Part shown: positions 8,595-17,212 of the stretch, piece by piece | Position numbering within the stretch: the first letter of the stretch is position 1 | Layout of the letters: every line of letters begins with the position of its first letter | Source: Paradesertivirga sp965650335 | GTDB taxonomy: Bacteria; Bacteroidota; Bacteroidia; Sphingobacteriales; Sphingobacteriaceae | Length of the DNA: 64,000 bases | Assembly (NCBI GenBank): GCA_965650335.1 | Contig: CBFGOI010000006.1 | Location: 21,521-85,520 of the forward strand | Direction: 5' to 3' | Notes under the pieces: generated by a model | The model's input: only the letters and a program-made list of their open reading frames with translations | Told to the model about the DNA's origin: nothing | The model's database searches: none | Position numbers and translations under genes: made by a program

Positions 8595-10004
8595 ATGAAT
8601 AAGTTGTTCTTTTTTGTTACTGTATTAATCTGCTACACATCTGTTCAAGTGACTTTCGCCCAAGACAGCCTTGTCACCTATGACGTCCCCAAAGCCATTT
8701 TTTATTCCATGCACAATGACGATTTTACTGTGCAGGTGCGAAAGCCGGGTGGACAATGGAAAGACCTTTATGAGTACAGGGTACAGGTGGACATGGACAA
8801 GGTACAAGATGCTTCCATGGTTTATTTTGACTTTTCGGGAATAGTAGAAGTAAAAATACGCAAGAACAACGGAAACGTTGGAACTGTAGATGTTAGGCCA
8901 TCCTCGTATAAGATTGCTTCGAAAGTGAACGGAAACACTATCGAGTTTACCCTTGATAGGCCCAGAAATATTTCGGTGGAGGTGAACGGTGACAAGCTAC
9001 ACAATCTTCACCTGTTTGCTCATTCTATTGAAAGAAGTCGACCGAACCCTAATGATCCCAATGTCGTCTATTTTGGGCCTGGTGTACACGAAGCTCCTGA
9101 CAAACCAGGGGATGTCTACCGCATCAAAAGCGGACAAACCGTGTACATTCATGGTGGTGCAGTAATCAAAGGAAAACTGCTTTGCGACAATGTTAAAGAT
9201 GTACGCATTATTGGAAGAGGGGTCATTTTGGAGCCTGAGCGAGGGGTAGAGATCCGGTTTTCCGAGAATGTAGAAATTGACGGAATCCATGTCGTCAACC
9301 CTCGACATTATACTATTTTCGGCGGACAATCTAAGGGGTTGAAAATCAAAAATCTGACCTCCTTTAGTTGCAGAGGCTGGAGTGATGGGATTGACCTGAT
9401 GAGCTGCTCGGATGTGGAGATCGACGGTGTTTTCATGCGCAATTCAGATGATTGCATCGCTATTTATGCACATCGATGGGATTTCTACGGTAATGCAAAA
9501 AACTTTAAGATCACGAATTCCACCCTATGGGCAGATATTGCCCATCCGACAAACATAGGAGCTCATGGTAATACGACCCATGAGGGGGATACGATTGAAA
9601 ACATCACCTTCTCAAACATCGACATCCTCGAGCATGATGAAGATGATCCCTGCTGCCTGGGCACTATGGCGATAATAGCGGCTGATAACAATCTAGTGCG
9701 AAATGTGACTTATGAAAATATTCGAATAGAGGATATCCAGGAGGGTCGTTTAGTTGATTTACGTGTGGTGAATGACCCGAAATACAATACACAATCAGGA
9801 AGATCGATAGAGAACATTTACTTCAAGAATATTACTTTCAATGGAACCAGTTTACGCCCTTCTCAAATCAGAGGACACAATGAAAGCCGGAATGTAAATA
9901 ATGTAACTTTCGAAAATGTGAAGGTTAATGGTAAAAAGATCAGGTCTGCCACTGACGGTGACATTCTTATTGGAGAGTATGTAGAAAATGTTAAATTTAA
10001 ATAA
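8595..10004 (+). CDS. Secreted right-handed beta-helix glycosidase (GH28/GH49-like)
   Basis: A 469-aa exported enzyme (signal peptide residues 1-22, ending TFAQ). Residues 25-165 form a beta-sandwich that ends in VYFGPGVHEAP; residues 170-465 are beta-helix rungs. Candidate catalytic acids lie in WSDGID (near 263) and NSDDCIA (near 284), the layout of GH28 (NTDGxD / DDC), and NIGAHGN near 320 takes the place of the GHG strand. An N-terminal sandwich before the helix is also found in GH49 dextranases, so both families stay open. Base use is visibly richer in G+C than its neighbours, hinting at a different origin. It lies 90 bases after the GH43 gene and probably shares its transcript. Confidence 0.78.
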   Translation: MNKLFFFVTVLICYTSVQVTFAQDSLVTYDVPKAIFYSMHNDDFTVQVRKPGGQWKDLYEYRVQVDMDKVQDASMVYFDFSGIVEVKIRKNNGNVGTVDVRPSSYKIASKVNGNTIEFTLDRPRNISVEVNGDKLHNLHLFAHSIERSRPNPNDPNVVYFGPGVHEAPDKPGDVYRIKSGQTVYIHGGAVIKGKLLCDNVKDVRIIGRGVILEPERGVEIRFSENVEIDGIHVVNPRHYTIFGGQSKGLKIKNLTSFSCRGWSDGIDLMSCSDVEIDGVFMRNSDDCIAIYAHRWDFYGNAKNFKITNSTLWADIAHPTNIGAHGNTTHEGDTIENITFSNIDILEHDEDDPCCLGTMAIIAADNNLVRNVTYENIRIEDIQEGRLVDLRVVNDPKYNTQSGRSIENIYFKNITFNGTSLRPSQIRGHNESRNVNNVTFENVKVNGKKIRSATDGDILIGEYVENVKFK

Positions 10005-10098
10005 CGTATACCTGAAGGTTTTTGTCTGTATGCAATCCGATGATCTGGCGAATTAATCACCTCCATGTCTTTTGGCCTGAGCTTGTCAACTTCATTTG

Positions 10099-10124
10099 GC
10101 TCATTAGAATGTAACGAGCTTTTT
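10099..10124 (+). terminator. Possible terminator after beta-helix glycosidase
   Basis: GCTCATTA (10099-10106) and TAACGAGC (10112-10119) pair with one mismatch around a five-base loop and are followed by TTTTT. It lies 95 bases after the stop of the beta-helix gene. Confidence 0.45.
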
Positions 10125-10208
10125 CAATAGCTTGCATTTGCTAGCCATGTCAGCAAGTCTAATTCTATCCGAGATTAAGCTTTCTGGTTCTGATTTCTTT
10201 TTGCTAAG

Positions 10209-10303
10209 AGGTTAGCTGTCTGTGGAATTCATTTCATTGGGCTTCGGGCTTCGCGACCAGCGTTAACAGCTACGCCGAAGAGGCTACAGTAAACAGCTAA
10301 CCT
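10209..10303. repeat. Nested inverted repeats between convergent genes
   Basis: AGGTTAGCTGT (10209-10219) pairs perfectly with ACAGCTAACCT (10293-10303). Inside, CTTCGG (10242-10247) pairs with CCGAAG (10275-10280). The element sits just before the stop of the minus-strand oxidase and could act as a bidirectional terminator; it lacks a clear T-run. A structured RNA is the other reading. Confidence 0.45.
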
Positions 10304-10323
10304 ATGGGGGATTTTAACATTAT

Positions 10324-11709
10324 TTATGTCCTTACAGTAGGTTTAATGTTTTGATTTACCCTGAATAGATTACTCGGGTCATATTTATTCTTTATCGTTA
10401 CCAACCGTTCATAATTATCACCATATGTTGACTTCACACGGTCTTCTCCTTCCTCCATCATAAAATTTACGTATGCGCCACCTGCTGAATACGGATGCAG
10501 CGCTTCCCAGTATTGTTTAGTCCACGCAGTGATTTTTTCTTTATTTGCAGGATCAGGGTCAATTCCTACTATTACCATCGCCCAGATGGCATCGAGGTAA
10601 CTCCATGCTGTATCCTTTTTATCAACACGAGCAGCAGCGCCATTTATAGGGTACAAGTGCATGGTGGTAAGCGGTGTAGGCATAGTTTTACTGAATGAGA
10701 TATGCTTTTCAATAGCTTCATCGCTCAGTTCATTCACAAAATCTGCACGCCAGTACCATTGCAACCCGGCAGGCAACAAATCATCAAACAGTGTTTGTAA
10801 AACGGGTTGGGGCAATAGACCGGCAAAATCAAGGGCAGGTATCTTGAAGGCTCGAATGGGTTTAAATACTTCATCTGCGTTTTCTAACGGTCCTGTGTAC
10901 GCCCACACAATGCCGCACATTTTCTTTAGATGAAGATGCTCGGGGAAAGGAGGTCCGGGCGGAACAGTGAGAAAAGCGAAAAATCCATTCAGGTCATCAG
11001 GGGCATCGTTTATCAGTTTGCGGTACCATTTCATCACGTCTGCAGCCTCATTCAACTCCCATAACATCGGACCACCATATATCATATCTATCGGGTGCAG
11101 CTTGAATGTAAAGGCAGTAACTACTCCGAAGTTTCCGCCACCTCCTCTCACTGCCCAATACAAATCCTGATTTTGATTTTCATTTGCTATTATGAAACTT
11201 CCATCAGCCAGTACCATATCCACAGATAGCAGGTTATCAATGCTCAGTCCACATTTGCGGGTAAGATAGCCAAGCCCACCGCCGGTTGTCAATCCTCCCA
11301 CACCCGTAGTGGAAATAATTCCGCTTGGAGTAGCCATCTTAAACACATGGGTTGCATGGTCAATATCACCCCATAAACATCCTCCGCCTGCCACTACTGT
11401 TTTTGCCAGCGGGTCAACACGGGTGTATTTGATACGCGAAAGGTCAATCACTAATCCATCATCACAAATTCCTAGTCCGCCTGCATTGTGTCCTCCGCTG
11501 CGTATGGAAAGAAGAATATTATTATCCCTGGCGAAATTAACTGATTGTATCACATCCGCCACATCCGCACAACGCACAATCATGCGTGGGCGTTTGTTAA
11601 TCATGGCATTATATACTTTGCGGGCATCGTCATAACCTTCGTCTTGCGGTTGTATTAAGTCGCCTCTTAATGTTGCCCTGAATTCCTGAATCGAAGTTTC
11701 GTTAAGCAT
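10324..11709 (-). CDS. Berberine-bridge-type FAD-linked oxidoreductase
   Basis: A 461-aa protein of the FAD_binding_4 plus BBE architecture, whose bacterial members oxidise sugars, oligosaccharides or alcohols at the expense of O2. Residues 35-205 hold the FAD domain: SIRSGGHNAGG contains the histidine that binds flavin covalently, and TTGVGGLTTGGGLGYLTRKCG is the flavin-contact loop. The substrate domain follows, and residues 410-455 are the BBE tail (AYVNFM ... YDPSNLFRVNQNI). The second flavin-linking cysteine found in bicovalent oligosaccharide oxidases is not at its expected place (ATPSGIISTTG), so the flavin is probably held by histidine alone. No signal peptide is visible, so it is expected in the cytoplasm, unlike nearly all neighbours. 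It lies 305 bases after the hybrid kinase on the same strand. Confidence 0.88.
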   Translation of the reverse strand: MLNETSIQEFRATLRGDLIQPQDEGYDDARKVYNAMINKRPRMIVRCADVADVIQSVNFARDNNILLSIRSGGHNAGGLGICDDGLVIDLSRIKYTRVDPLAKTVVAGGGCLWGDIDHATHVFKMATPSGIISTTGVGGLTTGGGLGYLTRKCGLSIDNLLSVDMVLADGSFIIANENQNQDLYWAVRGGGGNFGVVTAFTFKLHPIDMIYGGPMLWELNEAADVMKWYRKLINDAPDDLNGFFAFLTVPPGPPFPEHLHLKKMCGIVWAYTGPLENADEVFKPIRAFKIPALDFAGLLPQPVLQTLFDDLLPAGLQWYWRADFVNELSDEAIEKHISFSKTMPTPLTTMHLYPINGAAARVDKKDTAWSYLDAIWAMVIVGIDPDPANKEKITAWTKQYWEALHPYSAGGAYVNFMMEEGEDRVKSTYGDNYERLVTIKNKYDPSNLFRVNQNIKPTVRT

Positions 11710-12014
11710 GATAGATTGTTTGATTTATAATCATAGGTTGATTCTTTAAATGATGATTGAAAAATTATTTCCGTCATCAATTCATTAAAATAATTACAAA
11801 TTAAAATAATGGATGTTGAAATTATTTTTGTTGAATTATCAAAATGTGAACTGGCATGAGAAAAACTGGTAAAATAATTCTTATTGAAGCAATGAATTTA
11901 TTTTATCGAAGCGAATTAGAAAAGAAACTTTTTATTCTTTGCTAAAGATGATGAAGTCTTTTCAGATTCGTTCTTACTTAGTGCTGGTATGCTGCTAATT
12001 GGCTGCCGAGGCCC
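11710..12014 (-). promoter_or_regulatory. Intergenic region upstream of the oxidase
   Basis: This strongly AT-rich 305-bp gap separates the kinase stop from the oxidase start on the same strand. It should carry the oxidase promoter. I see no ORF, no clean terminator and no confident promoter boxes. Confidence 0.35.
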
Positions 12015-15000
12015 TTATTTCGCCAGGCTGGTCTTTTTTAGAACGTTAACAAGTTCTTCCATATTTATAGGTTTGGATATGTAATCGTTCATTCCTGCCG
12101 ATATGCATTCTTCCCTGTCTTCCGCCATGGCATTCGCGGTCATAGCTATAATTACAGGTTGCCGGTCAAAGTTACTCCTGATTCTTCTTGTTGCACTAAT
12201 CCCATCTAGAACGGGCATTTGGACATCCATCAGAACTACCTCATAGGCTTCCTTCTCTAGCATTTCCAAAACTTCCTCTCCATTATTGGCCAAATCAGGC
12301 TTGTAACCTAGCTTATTCAATACTTTGATAATTAATTTTTGGTTAATAAGATTGTCTTCAGCTATCAGAATGTTTAGTGGATATTTAACGGCAAACTCCT
12401 CAGACAATAAACTCGCTTGTTTGTCTTCATGTATGGGCTCTGGCTGGCTAATTTGTTTTAACTCCAATTGTATCACCTTTAATAATTGCTGCTGTTTTAC
12501 CGGCTTTGTAAGAACTGCGGCAAACAGGGCTCCGGATTTTTTTGGACTCTCATCTCCGATAGAGCTCAGCAAAATTATTTTCTGCATTGGATCTGCTTCT
12601 TTTATCTTTTTGGAAAGCTGTATACCATCCAATTCCGGCATCTTCATATCTGTAATTACCAGGTCAAAGTTTTTTTCCGTGTTTAAAATTTCTAATGCTC
12701 TTTCACCCGATGATGCGGTAACTGTACTAATCTTCCATCGTTCCAGCTGGATTCTTAAAATTTGCAGGTTTGTTTCATTGTCGTCTACAATTAAAACCTT
12801 TTTTCCTTCTCCCGAAAATTCAAGATTTACATGGTGCCGGATCGACTGCTCGCCGGTTTTACAGTGAATGTTAAAACTGAAGGTACTTCCTCGTCCTTCT
12901 TCGCTTTTAACCTTAATTTCGCCACCCATTAACTTAATTAATCGTTCGCAGATGACAAGGCCTAAGCCTGTCCCTCCATATTGCCGGGTCGTCGAGGAGT
13001 CTACCTGGGAAAAAGCTTTAAAAAGACGATCGAGCTTATCTTGCGGAATTCCTATTCCTGTATCTTTTATTTCAAAGCCAATTTCCAGATCATCCTGGTT
13101 CCGATTAATGAGGTTGACTCCAAGAAATACTTCCCCTTTTTTGGTGAACTTGATAGCATTTCCAATTAAATTTATCAGCACCTGTCTCAAACGCAAGCTA
13201 TCTGCAAAAAGGGACGGTGAAACTTGATAATCAATTTGATAAACCAGATCAATGCCAATTTGAGCAGCTTTGCTCGCAAATAAATCCATCACCTCTTCAA
13301 TACATTTACGCAGGTCGAAGTGATGCGGGTCTAAGTCCATATTTCCTGATTCAATTTTCGAGAAATCAAGGATATCGTTAATCACACTTAATAAAGCCTC
13401 GCCGCTGTTGCGGATAGTTTCAGCGTAATCTCTTTGCTCATCATCTAGTTGGGTGGCGCATAATAGGGAAGACATGCCTAACACTCCGTTCATGGGGGTG
13501 CGTATTTCGTGGCTCATGGTGGCTAGAAAAGCGCTTTTAGCCTGATTCGCTTTCACCGCTTCCTCCCGTGCCTGCTGTTCCAGATCTGATTTCAGCTTTA
13601 ATTCCTCTGCCTGTACTTGTAGCTCCTCATTTAGCTGCTGAAGATGCTCCGATTGGCTCACCACTTGTTCTGTACGTTCGGTTACCACTTTTTCGAGCTC
13701 TTCTTTTTGAGCTGTGATTTGGCTGGTTCGGTATTTGAAAAACAAATAGATGCCACTTACAATAGCTAAGAAACTCAATAACCTAAACCACCAGGTTAAC
13801 CAGAAGGGGGGAGTGATAATTATTTTTATAGAATTTCCAGCCATATTCCATACACCATCATTATTAGATGCTCTTACTCTAAAAATATATTCTCCGGGAT
13901 CTAAATTGGTATAGGTGGCTCTACGGTTTTTACTGGCTTTGTTCCAGTTTTTCTCAAACCCTTCAAGAATATAGGCATACTGGTTCTTTTGCTGCGATAT
14001 GAAATTTAGCGCTGAAAATTCCAGAGTAAATACCGATTGATGATGGTTTAACGTAATTTCCTTCGTTAAGCTGATATCGGTTTTTAGTGGAGATTGAGGA
14101 TCTGAGGAATTAACCGACGAATTAAAAATTTGAAAATCGGTAAATACTACCGGAGGAGGATTCTTATTTTTTGTGATTTTCTCCGGATTAAAAATGGTAA
14201 ATCCATTAATTCCTCCAAAAACAAGATCGCCGTTTTTTAGCTTTAAATGTGCATTCATTTTGAATTCATTGTCCTGAATTCCATCGCTTATATCATATGT
14301 TTTTATTGCCTTGGTTTCAGGGTTGTAACTGCAAATTCCATTATTGGTACTTAGCCATAAGTTTCCTTTTTTGTCTTCATAAATTCCATAAATAATATCA
14401 CTGGGTAAACCGTCTTTGACATAGATATTAGTAAACTTCTGGCTTTTTTTATCGAATGAGCTAAGTCCATCACTTGTGCCTATCCATATTCTGCCTCTAC
14501 GATCTTCAGTTACCGTATAAAGCTTATCATTACAAATAGACCGTGGGTCTTTTTCATTATGTGTAAACTTTATCCTTTTATTACTTTTTCTATCCAGTAT
14601 TTGTAGCCCGCCCCAGGAAGCTAAATACAGATTCCCATCGCGGGCATCCAGCATATCTATAATATACATATCTCTTCCATACTCTCCCGCAGGGTAATTA
14701 ATCAGCCGGTTTGCTTTCTGATCAAAAAGCATCAGGCCACCAAGTGTTTCTATCCAGATATTTCCCAGCTTATCTTCAAAAAGATACATTACGTTGGGGT
14801 CTATTAAATCCTTACCGGGGCCATTTTTGTCGGTTTTCCTGTAATGAGTAAATTTATTAGTAACAGGATTGTAATGATCGAACCCTCCATCCCAATACCC
14901 AAGCCACATCGCCCCCTTCTTATCTATTAAAATTGAGGTAATTACATTGGTACTTATAGTGTTAGCAATAGCAGGTGAGGCCTGATATCTGGTGAATTCT

Positions 15001-16112
15001 TTAGTTCTTGGGTTGAATTTGTTTAATCCTCCACCATCAGTTCCAATCCAGATATTTCCTTTATTATCTTCACATAAGGAAGCTATATTGTTATTGCTTA
15101 AACTATTTTGCGATGCCAGATTGCTTCTATAGGTGTCAAAATTTCGTTCAGTTAATAAATTTACACCGCCTGCATAAGTACTTATCCAAAATTTTTTGTT
15201 CCGGTCTATATAAATGTTAGTTACAGAATTCGAGCTTAAGCTTTCCGGATCTCCTGTATGATGCGTGTAATTGTAAACCTTAGTTCTGGCTTTATCTATA
15301 ACATAAAGGCCTTTGTTCACTGTTCCAGCCCAAATTCTTCCGTATTCATCCTCAATGAAATGGGTAATGATGGCATTTAATTGAGACTTTTTGAGAAAAG
15401 GCACCAGCTTATTTTCTTTTGTGGAATAGCTATAAATGCCGGTAAGAGTTGCGAATAGGATATTATGATCACGATCTTCTATTATTGAGGTAACACCTTT
15501 TACAGGGATATCTTTTCGCTCAGTTAGTCTTTTTAGTTTCGTATCATAGTTGTAAATAAAGTTCTCTCTGGTAACCATCCAGCAAATTCCCCGGGAGTCA
15601 ATATACAAGGCCGTTATTTCATCATCCTTTACAAATCCGAAGAGGTACCGGAATTTTTTATCATTCTTGCCTTTTGCATACACATTTGTGCTGGCGGATG
15701 TATAAAGCGTTCTATCTTTATCTTCAATTAGATTAATTACCCTAGATGATCTTTTAATTTCTGTATGGTTAATGAATGAGTTGGTATTTCTGTCATACCT
15801 ACAAAGCCCCGAAGCGGTGCAAATCCAAAGGTCTTTATTAGAATCTTCAAAAATTCGAAAAATTTCATTCTGTGGCAAACTGCTGGAATCGTTTAAACGA
15901 TGTTTAAATACTTTACAGGAATAACCATCGTATCTGTTTAAGCCATTCTCTGTGCCGATCCATATAAATCCCAGATAGTCTTGTAAGGTGGTTTTAGCGT
16001 GACTGTTTGATAAGCCTTCAAGCACGGAAATGTGGTTGAATCTATAATTGTAGGTTTGGCAGACCCCCCAAACAGGGAAAACCAGAAATATTATGAAAAG
16101 ATTTTTTAGCAT
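12015..16112 (-). CDS. Two-component propeller hybrid histidine kinase with two receiver domains
   Basis: A 1365-aa sensor of the kind that detects oligosaccharides in the periplasm. Order: signal peptide (1-18), about fourteen propeller repeats (25-620, recurring WIGT/DGLNRYD motifs), Y_Y_Y domain (685-755), one membrane helix (771-792), coiled coil (795-850), HisKA with the phospho-accepting His in ATMSHEIRTP (868), HATPase (NLIGNAIKFTKKG; GTGLGL), receiver 1 (VLIVDDNE, phospho-Asp in VITDMKMPELDG near 1154) and receiver 2 (ILIAEDN, phospho-Asp in LMDVQMPVLDG near 1292). Unlike a classical HTCS it has no AraC domain, and no Hpt domain is visible, so the signal must leave through another protein not encoded nearby. 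It resembles BarA/ArcB-like hybrids fused to an HTCS sensor. The domain call is firm; the partner is unknown. Confidence 0.93.
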   Translation of the reverse strand: MLKNLFIIFLVFPVWGVCQTYNYRFNHISVLEGLSNSHAKTTLQDYLGFIWIGTENGLNRYDGYSCKVFKHRLNDSSSLPQNEIFRIFEDSNKDLWICTASGLCRYDRNTNSFINHTEIKRSSRVINLIEDKDRTLYTSASTNVYAKGKNDKKFRYLFGFVKDDEITALYIDSRGICWMVTRENFIYNYDTKLKRLTERKDIPVKGVTSIIEDRDHNILFATLTGIYSYSTKENKLVPFLKKSQLNAIITHFIEDEYGRIWAGTVNKGLYVIDKARTKVYNYTHHTGDPESLSSNSVTNIYIDRNKKFWISTYAGGVNLLTERNFDTYRSNLASQNSLSNNNIASLCEDNKGNIWIGTDGGGLNKFNPRTKEFTRYQASPAIANTISTNVITSILIDKKGAMWLGYWDGGFDHYNPVTNKFTHYRKTDKNGPGKDLIDPNVMYLFEDKLGNIWIETLGGLMLFDQKANRLINYPAGEYGRDMYIIDMLDARDGNLYLASWGGLQILDRKSNKRIKFTHNEKDPRSICNDKLYTVTEDRRGRIWIGTSDGLSSFDKKSQKFTNIYVKDGLPSDIIYGIYEDKKGNLWLSTNNGICSYNPETKAIKTYDISDGIQDNEFKMNAHLKLKNGDLVFGGINGFTIFNPEKITKNKNPPPVVFTDFQIFNSSVNSSDPQSPLKTDISLTKEITLNHHQSVFTLEFSALNFISQQKNQYAYILEGFEKNWNKASKNRRATYTNLDPGEYIFRVRASNNDGVWNMAGNSIKIIITPPFWLTWWFRLLSFLAIVSGIYLFFKYRTSQITAQKEELEKVVTERTEQVVSQSEHLQQLNEELQVQAEELKLKSDLEQQAREEAVKANQAKSAFLATMSHEIRTPMNGVLGMSSLLCATQLDDEQRDYAETIRNSGEALLSVINDILDFSKIESGNMDLDPHHFDLRKCIEEVMDLFASKAAQIGIDLVYQIDYQVSPSLFADSLRLRQVLINLIGNAIKFTKKGEVFLGVNLINRNQDDLEIGFEIKDTGIGIPQDKLDRLFKAFSQVDSSTTRQYGGTGLGLVICERLIKLMGGEIKVKSEEGRGSTFSFNIHCKTGEQSIRHHVNLEFSGEGKKVLIVDDNETNLQILRIQLERWKISTVTASSGERALEILNTEKNFDLVITDMKMPELDGIQLSKKIKEADPMQKIILLSSIGDESPKKSGALFAAVLTKPVKQQQLLKVIQLELKQISQPEPIHEDKQASLLSEEFAVKYPLNILIAEDNLINQKLIIKVLNKLGYKPDLANNGEEVLEMLEKEAYEVVLMDVQMPVLDGISATRRIRSNFDRQPVIIAMTANAMAEDREECISAGMNDYISKPINMEELVNVLKKTSLAK

Positions 16113-16679
16113 AAGGAAATGGTGTTTTCGTAGAATAGCTCATTATATTATTAAATTTATGATTATTTGTTTAATTGATAAAGGTATAACACCCTAAAAA
16201 ATGATGTGCTTGCTTAGAAAATATGAAATTTGTTAAAAATAATTTTTAGATAGCTATGCCTTCATTTGATGAACGGGGCCATGTCATTAAATAAATGGTT
16301 GGTGGCGTTCTTTTTTAAAATCGCAAAATCTTCTCCACCTTCCGACCTTGGCTTATTCATCTACCAATTTGTCCAGTAATGAGGCTGTTCGGCATATAAG
16401 AAAGTCCGAGCGTTTTAGTCTTATCCGACAAGAAGTTTTCAGCAGTTCTTGGAACTTGTTGGTTTGTTTCCTGACATTCTTTGAAGCATGATTAAAATTT
16501 GTCACCTGGCGTAATATATGCCCGATATGTACAACTTTCTCTACGGTAATGCGTACAACAAATAACTTATCGATTAATTGAATCTTACAAGGTTCACTTA
16601 TTACAAGAGTTCATAATACTCAGAGGCGCCTTCTAAACCTTTCGGCGCTAATGTTTCAGATTACCTCATTGCCCCACGT
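16113..16679. promoter_or_regulatory. Divergent promoter region of hybrid kinase and adhesin operon
   Basis: This 567-bp gap lies between the start of the minus-strand kinase and the start of the adhesin operon. I see no supported ORF or RNA gene. GCGCC and GGCGC near 16,626-16,650 could form a weak hairpin in the leader of the adhesin operon. Confidence 0.35.
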
Positions 16680-17195
16680 ATGATAAAAAAATTATGTGCA
16701 TTAGTGTTTGTTTTATCGTTTCTGATTATGATAAAGAGTGCTACGGCTCAAACTGTAGAATCAGCCACCATCAACTCCACGGGTAAGTCGTTTGTTCAAG
16801 AAGATATGATTTTTGAATGGAACATAGGTGAACTAGCATTGGTCGAAACTATGTTCAATAGTAAATGGATTATTACAAATGGCCTGTTGCAGCCACTTTC
16901 TCCAGCGTTTTTTATAACTGATGGATTTGTTTTGGCTCCGAATAATATACTTACAGCCAATGGCGACGGAAAGAATGATGCCTGGATTGTCAAAGATATT
17001 GAAAAATACCCCGACAATGAGGTAACCATTTTCGACCGCGCCGGCCGGGTTGTGTATCACATCAAAAATTATCAAAATACCTGGACTGGCCCCGTTAATA
17101 ATCCCCTTATTCAAGACACGTACTATTATATTATAAAGCTTAAAAAGGATGGTAAGTCAGGCATTGTAAAAGGCTTCATTACCATTTTAAATTAA
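16680..17195 (+). CDS. Small exported protein with CHU_C (T9SS type B) sorting domain
   Basis: A 171-aa protein: signal peptide (1-23, ending ATAQ), about 55 residues of beta-rich sequence (VESATINSTGKSF ... FEWNIGELALVETM) and a C-terminal gliding-motility-associated domain from about 80 (FVLAPNNILTANGDGKNDAW ... NEVTIFDRAGRVVYH ... GFITIL). That domain is the type B signal that sends proteins through the type IX secretion system. It starts an operon with the adhesin (17-base gap) and a PorP/SprF-type protein. Its small cargo suggests an anchor or accessory for the adhesin rather than an enzyme; that role is inferred. Confidence 0.85.
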   Translation: MIKKLCALVFVLSFLIMIKSATAQTVESATINSTGKSFVQEDMIFEWNIGELALVETMFNSKWIITNGLLQPLSPAFFITDGFVLAPNNILTANGDGKNDAWIVKDIEKYPDNEVTIFDRAGRVVYHIKNYQNTWTGPVNNPLIQDTYYYIIKLKKDGKSGIVKGFITILN

Positions 17196-17212
17196 AAATT
17201 AGACGAATATCT

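Noticed and set aside
12325..13227. Plus-strand ORFs of 119-180 aa opposite the kinase and receiver domains
   Set aside because: Antisense shadows of a firmly assigned hybrid kinase gene.
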